64,000 nt of DNA. It comes from Saprospiraceae bacterium. Lineage in GTDB: Bacteria > Bacteroidota > Bacteroidia > Chitinophagales > Saprospiraceae. The notes under the pieces were generated by a model that was not told the origin of the DNA, did not search any database, and saw only the letters and a program-made list of their open reading frames with translations. Below are positions 1 through 7,415 of the stretch, one piece after another. The DNA is taken from assembly GCA_028280415.1 (NCBI GenBank), contig JANQLV010000016.1, positions 1-64,000 of the forward strand, given 5' to 3'. Each line of letters begins with the position of its first letter. The stretch's first letter is position 1. Made by a program: the position numbers and the translations under genes.

Positions 1-93
1 GTAATGAACTTTTTAGATAATTTTACATACATGTTGCAGAGGTTTTCGATTGTTAGTTGTGGTGACCAACAATTTAATGCTTTTGCAACATTT

Positions 94-216
94 TTATTCT
101 CCTCTCTTTTGAGGTGACTTTTTAAACAACTTCAGTTTTATCATCATACCATCATCATTCATCTCGTAGACCTTTCCCGTCCGTTCGTCAAATAAAATCG
201 TGCCTACAGGGGCTAT
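94..216 (-). other. Possible small ORF or gene remnant (40 codons)
   Basis: A minus-strand open frame of 40 codons ends with TAA at 94-96. Its conceptual peptide contains ILFDERTGKVYEMNDDG and a basic tail, and looks protein-like rather than random. In-frame stops (TGA, TAG) lie just upstream, and there is no ATG before residue 19; a full-length product would need an ATA or ATT start. It could be a truncated remnant, a short gene with a rare start, or chance. A direct repeat AGGGGCTAT (208-216 and 243-251) brackets its 5' side, and the second copy overlaps the start codon of the divergent SecA-like gene. I do not recognise the peptide. Confidence 0.2.
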
Positions 217-249
217 TTTCTATTTTCAAATATAGAAAAGCCAGGGGCT

Positions 250-2628
250 ATGACAACATTTAAAAGTATAGGCAATTATATAAAAGCATCTCAGGGAATT
301 CTTCAGCTTGATTTAAGTATTTACTATAAACAGGTAGCCGAAATACGAGCATTCCATAAAACTCTGGAAACAGATCGGGAGGAAGCCCTTCAAATCAGAG
401 CCTTCAACTTAAAAAAGAAAATCAGAAAAGGGATGGCCCCTAAACAGCTTTTGATCGAAGCTTATGCTCTTGTACTGGAAGTGTGTAAAAGAATACTCGG
501 ACTCGAATCTTATGATGTACAATTGATCGGAGCCATTGCTCTTCATGAGGGCAAGCTTATCGAAATGAAAACAGGAGAAGGGAAAACACTGGCAGCAGTT
601 TTTCCGGCATTTTTACAGGCATTATCCGGTAAGGGCGTCCATATTATGACCTTCAATGATTATCTGGCTCGCCGTGATGCCGAATGGATGGCCGGGGTCT
701 ATCAGTTTTTGGGCCTTTCGGTAGCTTCGATCAACGAGGGCATGACAATCGAAGAAAAACGCAAAGCCTATGCTGCCGATATCACTTATGGAACAGCCAA
801 GGAAATCGGCTTTGATTACCTCCGTTCGTTCATTGCTTATCAGGAATCCGAACTGGTTTTACGCCCCTTTCATTTTGCCATCATTGATGAAGCGGATGCG
901 CTGTTAATTGATGAAGCACGGAATCCTTTGGTACTGGCCGGTGATATTCTGGAAACAACTATTGATCCTCAGGAAATAGCCGCACTGGCCGCTGGTTTAA
1001 AAAAAGAGAAAGACTTTGAAATCAATAAATATTCACGCAATGTTTTCATTACAGAACAAGGAATGGAAACACTCGAAAAAAAACTGGATATCACGAATCT
1101 GGCTTCGGCAGAACATAATCCACTGCTTTCCGCAATCAATCTGGCTCTACACGCTCGGGAATTATTGAAAAAAGACATTGATTATGTAATCAGAGACAGC
1201 AGCATAAAACTGGTCGATGAACTAACCGGTCGTATTGTTGCGGATCGCAAATGGCGAAATGGGCTACAAACCGCCGTGGAGGCGAAAGAAGGTCTAAGTA
1301 TCCAAAATGAAGGGAATATTCTCAATTCGATTACGATTCAGCACTTCATTTTACAATATCCTAAAAGAGCGGGAATGACCGCCACAGCTCATCAATCTAT
1401 CGAGCATTTCCTGGATCATTACGGTATGAAAGTGTTAGTAATTCCTCCCAATAAGAGCAATCAGAGGATTGATTATCCCGATCGAATTTTTAATACTAAA
1501 AAAGCAAAATACGAAGCCTTAATAAAAGAAATAAAAACTGTCCACGAAACCGGCCGACCAATCCTTGTCGGCACTCTGACCGTAAAAGAATCAGAGGAAT
1601 TGGCTGACCTGATCAGGGAAAATGCGATTCCCTGTAATGTCCTCAATGCGAAAAATGATGAACTGGAAGCCGACATCATTTCCGAAGCAGGTAAGCTCGG
1701 CGCCGTAACCATTTCAACCAATATGGCAGGACGTGGAACCGACATCCTCTTGGGAGGAAAGGATCAAAAACAAAGAACTCAGGTCATTGAATTGGGCGGC
1801 TTATACGTGATTGGTACTAACCGGCACGAAAGCGAAAGAATCGACATGCAATTGCGAGGCCGTTCGGGCCGACAGGGAGATGTAGGTAGTAGCCGTTTTT
1901 TTATCAGTCTGGAAGACGATTTGATGTTACGCTATCAATTGGCTTCTGTTTTACCCAAGAAGTACAAAGCACTCAAAGGGGATATTGAAATCAGGGAAAA
2001 AGGCATTCGCAAATTTGTCAGTCATATCCAAAAAGTGATCGAAGATCAATCTTCGGAATTACGCCGGACACTTGGAGTTTATAATCAAATGACCGAACAA
2101 CAAAGGAAAATTGTTCAATCAGAACGGCAGCAATTGCTTTTAGAACAGGAAGTTTTAATATCAAAAATCAAAAGCAAAGCAAAGCAGGAACACCTCTCCC
2201 CAAACCTCACAGATAAAATCAAAACGGCGATTCTGTTTCATTACGACCGGACCTGGGCCATGCATCTGGATGATTTGCAACAGGTCAAAGAAGGAATTTA
2301 TATGGTTCGTTTTGGTGGGCAACATCCCCTGCATGAATTCCAGAAAATCAGCGATGAAATTTTTCAGATTTTCCTTGAAGAGTTAGATGAATCCATTGAA
2401 AACTGTATTAAAAAAATTCTAACGAACCCCGATATAACTGTCGAAGAGCTGGGAATCCGCAAACCTTCTTCCACCTGGACTTATGTTGTCAATGATAATC
2501 CTTTCGGAAACAAACTTGCAACGATGCTACTAGGTAACGGGAATATTGGTATGCAAATCGACTTTATTTCCAATTTCATTTTGGCATTAAGGGCTATTTT
2601 TATAAAGATCAAGGATAGGAAAAAATAA
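250..2628 (+). CDS. secA: Accessory-type SecA preprotein translocase ATPase
   Basis: This 792-residue protein is a SecA-family motor, which drives preproteins through SecYEG using ATP. Visible motifs are Walker A TGEGKT (about residues 108-113), the DEAD box IIDEADALLIDEAR (211-224; most SecAs have DEVD here), YGTAKEIGFDYLR in NBD1, and in NBD2 TNMAGRGTDI and RHESERIDMQLRGRSGRQGD. Helical wing and scaffold sequence follows. The C-terminal Cys-rich zinc/SecB-binding tail of housekeeping SecA is absent; the protein ends in a hydrophobic then basic tail. Bacteroidota housekeeping SecA is normally 1000 residues or more, so I infer a second, SecA2-like paralogue, but the rest of the genome is needed to confirm this. 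The ATG at 250 is the first start in a long open frame. It stands alone, followed by an RDD membrane protein. Confidence 0.85.
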   Translation: MTTFKSIGNYIKASQGILQLDLSIYYKQVAEIRAFHKTLETDREEALQIRAFNLKKKIRKGMAPKQLLIEAYALVLEVCKRILGLESYDVQLIGAIALHEGKLIEMKTGEGKTLAAVFPAFLQALSGKGVHIMTFNDYLARRDAEWMAGVYQFLGLSVASINEGMTIEEKRKAYAADITYGTAKEIGFDYLRSFIAYQESELVLRPFHFAIIDEADALLIDEARNPLVLAGDILETTIDPQEIAALAAGLKKEKDFEINKYSRNVFITEQGMETLEKKLDITNLASAEHNPLLSAINLALHARELLKKDIDYVIRDSSIKLVDELTGRIVADRKWRNGLQTAVEAKEGLSIQNEGNILNSITIQHFILQYPKRAGMTATAHQSIEHFLDHYGMKVLVIPPNKSNQRIDYPDRIFNTKKAKYEALIKEIKTVHETGRPILVGTLTVKESEELADLIRENAIPCNVLNAKNDELEADIISEAGKLGAVTISTNMAGRGTDILLGGKDQKQRTQVIELGGLYVIGTNRHESERIDMQLRGRSGRQGDVGSSRFFISLEDDLMLRYQLASVLPKKYKALKGDIEIREKGIRKFVSHIQKVIEDQSSELRRTLGVYNQMTEQQRKIVQSERQQLLLEQEVLISKIKSKAKQEHLSPNLTDKIKTAILFHYDRTWAMHLDDLQQVKEGIYMVRFGGQHPLHEFQKISDEIFQIFLEELDESIENCIKKILTNPDITVEELGIRKPSSTWTYVVNDNPFGNKLATMLLGNGNIGMQIDFISNFILALRAIFIKIKDRKK

Positions 2629-2951
2629 GGATCTGTCTTTTCCAAACCTCTTTAATGCTCCAAACCGAGTTTTCATCCCCTCCAAACGGCCCTTAACAAT
2701 AAACTTTATACAATATTAAAAATATCCATATATCTTGTTGGCATTATTTCTAGCAGGAATAAAGATAAATAAAGGAGTAGTTCTAAGAATTATTCCTGTT
2801 TTAGGGAGTTATGAAGGTTGTTTGGCATGCCGAACAGCCTTTATTTTTTCCAGCATTCCTTAGATTTATTTTATCACAAAAATAAGGTTACATTTAAGTT
2901 GGTAATGGTATTTAATCAAAATAACATTCAAAAACGAAAGCAACTCTAAAC
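2629..2951. other. Intergenic region with two hairpins
   Basis: No convincing gene lies in these 323 bases. A 9-bp inverted repeat (2754-2762 with 2790-2798, CAGGAATAA/TTATTCCTG) is followed by TTTT, and a stronger terminator hairpin follows at 2814-2849. The two hairpins could belong to the secA transcript or to a small untranslated RNA. Confidence 0.4.
2814..2849 (+). terminator. Rho-independent terminator
   Basis: A 13-bp stem (2814-2826 with 2829-2841) includes two G-U wobbles in the plus-strand RNA and is followed by a T-rich run (TTTATTTTTT). It lies about 190 nt past the secA-like stop codon. Confidence 0.6.
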
Positions 2952-3839
2952 ATGCAACAGAAAGACTTAAAAACGATATTAATCATCCTGACGATTATCC
3001 AATTGGGGGTAGGTGTTTACTATACTCCTAACAATTTGAGATATATTTTCCATTCCATAAGTAATTTCAACTATTTTGATACGCCTTTTTATTTTGCTAA
3101 TGTTCTTAAGCAATTGTTGTTTACGGGCATGACCATAATTGGTCTGGTGGGAGTTGGTATCTACTTTTTCAAAGGAAATAAACTTTCTAACAGAGCCCTT
3201 AAAATATTTCTTATTCATCATTTTTTCGGACTACTCTCCTATTTGCCCAATCGTTTAATCATGATGTTTAATCCTCCTAATGACTTTTCTATAGCCTGGT
3301 ATCATCATTTGATTTTTGTTCTGGGGATCATGTTGGTTATCGTTTCGTTTATCGTTTATTACAATCAAAGTATCCGCATCATCCCGGGCCCGGTTAATAA
3401 TAAAGGGATTCGATTCGTCCACTACTTAGTGGATTTGACTTATGTTAATATTATGATTTTGGGAAATGTTTTCTTTTTGATGAATGGATTTAATTTTAGT
3501 GTAGATAAATCAACAGGGCTTGGTTTGGTTTGGATAATAATAGTTTTATTTCCAATTCTCTATTATTTTTTCTCCGAGATGTTTTTCCGGCAAACGATCG
3601 GGAAAGTACTCACCAATACCTATCTCGCCTCTGCCAATGGTCAAAAAGCCGGTTTCGCTAAAATATTGGGCCGTAGCTTTTGTCGATTGATTCCTTTCGA
3701 TAACTTTTCTTTCCTTGTAGACGAAGGCAAATGGCATGATCGTTTTTCGGGCACAGATCTGTTCTACAAATCCAATACATTGACTGAAATAATTGATAAT
3801 CCTATGGAAGATGCTATACTCGATCGCCCGATAAGCTAA
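2952..3839 (+). CDS. RDD family membrane protein
   Basis: A 295-residue integral membrane protein. The N-terminal half shows about four hydrophobic segments (roughly residues 7-25, 50-72, 80-98 and 120-140). The C-terminal half, from about residue 150, fits an RDD domain: an Arg in the first helix region (KGIRFVHYLVDLTYVN), then a second membrane pair, then the typical QTIGKVLTNTYLAS loop and LGRSFCRLIPFDNFSF, with the final Asp in WHDRFSGT. RDD domains are named for these conserved Arg/Asp residues; some members are ion transporters, but substrates are unknown for most. It lies alone between the secA-like gene and a cytochrome peroxidase. The family call is fairly firm and the function is unknown. 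Confidence 0.7.
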   Translation: MQQKDLKTILIILTIIQLGVGVYYTPNNLRYIFHSISNFNYFDTPFYFANVLKQLLFTGMTIIGLVGVGIYFFKGNKLSNRALKIFLIHHFFGLLSYLPNRLIMMFNPPNDFSIAWYHHLIFVLGIMLVIVSFIVYYNQSIRIIPGPVNNKGIRFVHYLVDLTYVNIMILGNVFFLMNGFNFSVDKSTGLGLVWIIIVLFPILYYFFSEMFFRQTIGKVLTNTYLASANGQKAGFAKILGRSFCRLIPFDNFSFLVDEGKWHDRFSGTDLFYKSNTLTEIIDNPMEDAILDRPIS

Positions 3840-4227
3840 GGGCCCCTTTATAATTTGACATCTAACCGAAATATTCAGTGAAATTGATCAAAAACATATC
3901 TGCTTCTATCACAAGCATCTTAAAAACCATTAGTTATTTTTCGTATACTCAATGATCTGACACCGCTCTTTTCGGGCTAAAAAGTATTAAATTCTGAATC
4001 TTTTTAAAAAATTGACCAAAATTTGACTTTTTTAGGCGCTCGAACCAACGGATTGGTCTATTTCTACGTCTTAAAGACATAGGGAGTGTAGTAAATCAAT
4101 GTTAATATTGGATAAATTTTAATTTATTATTATCGATTTTCGTTACAAAACTATGACAAAACGTCGTTATATTTGAAAAACTAAAATTTCTAACTACTCG
4201 TCAATTCAGAGCAAACCCTTTTAAGTT
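3840..4227. other. Intergenic region upstream of cytochrome peroxidase
   Basis: These 388 AT-rich bases hold no credible ORF. Small palindromes are present (CCAACGGATTGG near 4047; GTCTTAAAGAC near 4070), as is a promoter-like -7 box at 4168-4175. Confidence 0.4.
4168..4175 (+). promoter_or_regulatory. Bacteroidota-type -7 promoter box
   Basis: TATATTTG matches the Bacteroidota sigma-A -7 consensus TAnnTTTG and lies 52 nt before the start codon of the peroxidase gene. I find no clear TTG/TTTG -33 element at the right distance, so this is tentative. Confidence 0.3.
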
Positions 4228-5391
4228 ATGAAAAACAAAATACTTTTCTTCTTAAGCCTTGCCGTAATTATCACTCTTGTTTCGTGTAACAAAAATAATG
4301 GTGTCGAAATCGATTATGAATACTACACCGATGCAGATTATCAAATGATGTCTCAGTATTTAGATATTCCTCCGGTTCCGATGGGCTATGAGGATAAATT
4401 TCCGGATTATTATGGCGTAGGTAACAGAACTTATAATCGTGACCTGGCGACCCTTGGTCGTGTATTATTTTATGATAAAAACCTTTCCGACGACAGAACA
4501 ATTTCCTGTGCTTCCTGCCATAGACAAGATATCGGATTTTCTGATGATGTAGCTTTTAGTGATGGGGTGAATGGTAGAAAAACTACCCGAAATTCTTTGG
4601 CTTTGGGTTCCGTATTTAGCTTCAATGAATATTACGGTTCTGCGATCATTGGCAGAGTTCCATTCTTCTGGGATAATCGCGCCAGTTCTGTGCAAGAGCA
4701 ATCCAAAGCCACTTTGGGCAATCCGGATGAAATGAATATGGCCATGCACGAAGTATTGGATCGTGTAAAAGAGCAGCCATATTATCGACCTTTATTCGAA
4801 AAAGCTTACGGACACGATGTACAGGATGAACAGGAAATCCTTGATGCCATCAGCATTTTTGTTAATAGTATTGGTTCTTTCAATTCCAAATACGATCAGG
4901 CAGTTGATCAGTATTTGAACTCTAATAATGGTTCATTATCCGGTATTAACAGTTCCGACTTAAGTAAATTGAGTGCCGTCGAGAATAAAGGCAGAAAACT
5001 ATTTGTAGCTAATTGTAGCAGTTGTCACGGTAATATCGAAGAAGGTGTTGCTGCACCGGGATTAATTCAGGCCAATAATGGTTTGGAAATGGTTTACGAA
5101 GACGATGGCATAGGGAACGGTATGTTTAAAGTCCCTACATTGAGAAATGTTGAAAAAACTGGTCCTTATATGCACGATGGTCGTTTTGCTACGCTTGAAG
5201 ATGTCGTTGATCACTATAATGAAGGAATTGTTAATCACAGTCATTTAAGTACTCAACTCAAAGTTGGTAATCAGCCTAAACGCATGAATATGAACAATCA
5301 GGAAAAAGCGGCATTGGTTACTTTCTTAAAAACTTATACCGATCAGGAATTCCTTTCTGCCAAGAAATATTCTGATCCTTTCAAATTATAA
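4228..5391 (+). CDS. Di-heme cytochrome c peroxidase (lipoprotein)
   Basis: A 387-residue member of the CcpA/MauG di-heme cytochrome c peroxidase family. It starts with a lipoprotein signal peptide (lipobox LVSC, Cys about residue 20), so it is probably membrane-anchored in the periplasm. Two c-type haem motifs are visible: CASCH (residues 94-98) in the N-terminal electron-accepting domain and CSSCH (263-267) in the C-terminal domain. The family-typical stretches FYDKNLSDDRTISCASCH and FKVPTLRNVEKTGPYMHDG are present. The classic role is reduction of H2O2 with electrons from small cytochromes, although relatives oxidise other substrates. It is monocistronic, with a promoter-like box upstream and a strong terminator immediately downstream. 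A second, longer paralogue lies at 13897-15252. Confidence 0.87.
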   Translation: MKNKILFFLSLAVIITLVSCNKNNGVEIDYEYYTDADYQMMSQYLDIPPVPMGYEDKFPDYYGVGNRTYNRDLATLGRVLFYDKNLSDDRTISCASCHRQDIGFSDDVAFSDGVNGRKTTRNSLALGSVFSFNEYYGSAIIGRVPFFWDNRASSVQEQSKATLGNPDEMNMAMHEVLDRVKEQPYYRPLFEKAYGHDVQDEQEILDAISIFVNSIGSFNSKYDQAVDQYLNSNNGSLSGINSSDLSKLSAVENKGRKLFVANCSSCHGNIEEGVAAPGLIQANNGLEMVYEDDGIGNGMFKVPTLRNVEKTGPYMHDGRFATLEDVVDHYNEGIVNHSHLSTQLKVGNQPKRMNMNNQEKAALVTFLKTYTDQEFLSAKKYSDPFKL

Positions 5392-5409
5392 TAATCTCCT
5401 TTTATCTAT

Positions 5410-5448
5410 AAGAACCACTTCTGATCTCTGGAAGTGGTTCTTAATTTT
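5410..5448 (+). terminator. Rho-independent terminator
   Basis: A perfect 12-bp stem (5410-5421 with 5431-5442) with a 9-nt loop is followed by AATTTT. It lies 18 nt after the cytochrome peroxidase stop codon. Confidence 0.7.
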
Positions 5449-5659
5449 CAGTTTTATTTTAGCCTGGCAGGAGGTCAAAATGGTATTCTTTTAAGCGCCA
5501 ACCAAAATTACCGCTTGTATAATATACATTCGTTCGAAGTGGTCTAAGTAGTTGAAATCCCAGAATTTATGCAGGATTTTTTAAGCAAACATAAAAAATA
5601 ATTAAACCAACTTTTGGGCATACTATCTCCATTAAGCTGAAGCTGATCTTTCATTTATC

Positions 5660-6430
5660 ATGTTTTCCAAATCAACCTATATCTTCCTTTTTATCCTTTA
5701 TGTTTTGGGTTTGTGTTCCTGCAGCCATTATTATTATTATGCACCGGATGAGGGTAATTTGATAGCATTAAAAGAAAAGGATGATCTCAAGTTTTCCGCT
5801 GCCCTGCCCGATGGTGAAGGCCCTAATTATTCTCTGCAACTGGGCTATAGCCCGATTAAGCGTGTAGGTTTACAAGGCAGCTATTACCGTTATGCACAAG
5901 AGGGGAATTATTCCAGGAGTTTTGGAGAGGGAAGCATAGGAAGTATAGCGATTGGTGCCTATCATACTTATTTTCTGGATCATCGGGATTCTATCCGCAA
6001 AAATGCCATGCGGAGCAGCATCATGTTTGATCTGTATGCCGGTTATGGTAAAGGAAATGTAGATAATTATTATGCACCGGGATTAAGTTCTCATTTTGAC
6101 TTCAACAAAAAATATATCCAATTGGGTATACACTGGCAAAACGACTTACTGGGCTTCGATCTCGTTTCCAAATTGGGAATACTTGACTTTGAACAGGGAA
6201 GCGTAATCGGTGAATTGGATTTAGAAGATTTTCAGGATATCGAGAATCTGCAACTGTACGATACTTATTTTATAAGGGAAACTTCTTTTCGTTTTTTTAT
6301 CGGAATACGCCAAATAAGATGTTTTATGACCATTACCCGATTGAATTCTCCCGAAATCGATAAGGTGCGTTTTATTGACCAGACTTTTCAGTTAGGAGCA
6401 ATCATAGATATTGACGAACTTTTCAAATAA
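5660..6430 (+). CDS. Putative envelope lipoprotein, paralogue of the next gene
   Basis: A 256-residue protein not recognised as a named family. The N-terminus has a hydrophobic signal with a likely lipobox (LGLCSC, Cys about residue 19), followed by a Tyr/His-rich stretch SHYYYYAPDEGN. The rest is rich in alternating aromatic/glycine strands (LQLGYSPIKRVGLQGSYY, LYAGYGKGNVDNYY, FRFFIGIRQIR), as expected for an outer-membrane beta-barrel. It shares several blocks with the downstream gene: Y-F/A-P-x-EGx-L, Q(L/I)GYSP(I/V)K, FDLYAGY, and SFR(F/Y)xIGIRQ(I/V)R. The two are therefore a tandem duplicate. Function is unknown; a surface or transport-associated barrel is inference. Confidence 0.6.
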   Translation: MFSKSTYIFLFILYVLGLCSCSHYYYYAPDEGNLIALKEKDDLKFSAALPDGEGPNYSLQLGYSPIKRVGLQGSYYRYAQEGNYSRSFGEGSIGSIAIGAYHTYFLDHRDSIRKNAMRSSIMFDLYAGYGKGNVDNYYAPGLSSHFDFNKKYIQLGIHWQNDLLGFDLVSKLGILDFEQGSVIGELDLEDFQDIENLQLYDTYFIRETSFRFFIGIRQIRCFMTITRLNSPEIDKVRFIDQTFQLGAIIDIDELFK

Positions 6431-6554
6431 GCGGGATATTAAAGCAGCTTTTTTTAACTTTAAAATAGCTTTAAAGCAAGTCCCGGAGCTCTTTGCTCAT
6501 TTTAAAATATATACTTAAGAGCCAATGAATACAGAAAATTATAAATGCTATAAA

Positions 6555-7415
6555 ATGAACCGAATTATCAGATTTTTAATTCTGGCACTTGCCTTAGCCT
6601 CATCCAGTGATAATCTTGATGCTCAGCGTTATTATTTTCCAAATGAAGGAGATATGCTGATGCTCGCAGATAAAGGTGATATTAAACTGTCCAGTGTCTT
6701 TCCAGGAGAAGGACTCTATACGACTCAAATTGGCTATAGCCCTGTCAAATATTTAAGTGTAAGCGGAACCTTCCTAAGCAGCAGATTTGATAGCGGGATT
6801 GACAGTAATCCTTTTGGATTCTCTCAAACTTCTTACAAAGGACACAATTTTACAGGCTCGGTAGGCGGGTATTATATGATCAAAATGAAAAACACTGCTC
6901 CTACCAAACTGTTTATTTCCAGAAATGTCACCCTTGAGCAAGGTTTTTTATTCGACCTCTATGCCGGTTATAGTTTCGGCGAAGTGCATAATACCTATTC
7001 AAAAGATCCCAATATTTATTCAAGATTCAAAACCGGTCGAACACACATACAGGCAGGTGTACACTGGACTTTCAGGCTGGGAACGCTCAGCTATACCTTC
7101 CGGTATATCAACCTTGACTTTAAAAAAGGGAAAGTGGAAGGGGAGCTTAATGAACCACAATTATTCGATATTTTTGATGGTATTCAGGCTAATGACCCTT
7201 TTAATTTTACAGAATCTTCCTTTCGATATCAAATCGGAATCCGTCAGGTAAGAATATATACGGGGATGACCTTTCGAAAAGCCCGGGAGAATATGGTCCC
7301 TCTTGACGAAAGGCAAGTAATTGTAACGGCAGGCCTGGTTTTTGAACTGGATGAAATCTTCGGTAAAAAAAATGTGGCAGAACAAGTATCGGATGATGAA
7401 GGCATAAGCGACTGA
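6555..7415 (+). CDS. Putative outer-membrane beta-barrel protein, tandem paralogue
   Basis: I choose the ATG at 6555 (286 residues) because it begins directly at the signal peptide (MNRIIRFLILALALASSS, cleavage near LDAQ); an in-frame ATG at 6525 would add ten polar residues. After the signal the protein has Gly/aromatic alternating strands, and shares with the preceding gene the blocks YYFPNEGDMLML, QIGYSPVKYL, FDLYAGYSFG and SFRYQIGIRQVR. It differs by a longer C-terminus ending in an acidic tail (VSDDEGISD). It lacks the upstream protein's lipobox. Its stop codon abuts the mutS stop codon on the other strand with no spacer. No function is recognised. Confidence 0.6.
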   Translation: MNRIIRFLILALALASSSDNLDAQRYYFPNEGDMLMLADKGDIKLSSVFPGEGLYTTQIGYSPVKYLSVSGTFLSSRFDSGIDSNPFGFSQTSYKGHNFTGSVGGYYMIKMKNTAPTKLFISRNVTLEQGFLFDLYAGYSFGEVHNTYSKDPNIYSRFKTGRTHIQAGVHWTFRLGTLSYTFRYINLDFKKGKVEGELNEPQLFDIFDGIQANDPFNFTESSFRYQIGIRQVRIYTGMTFRKARENMVPLDERQVIVTAGLVFELDEIFGKKNVAEQVSDDEGISD

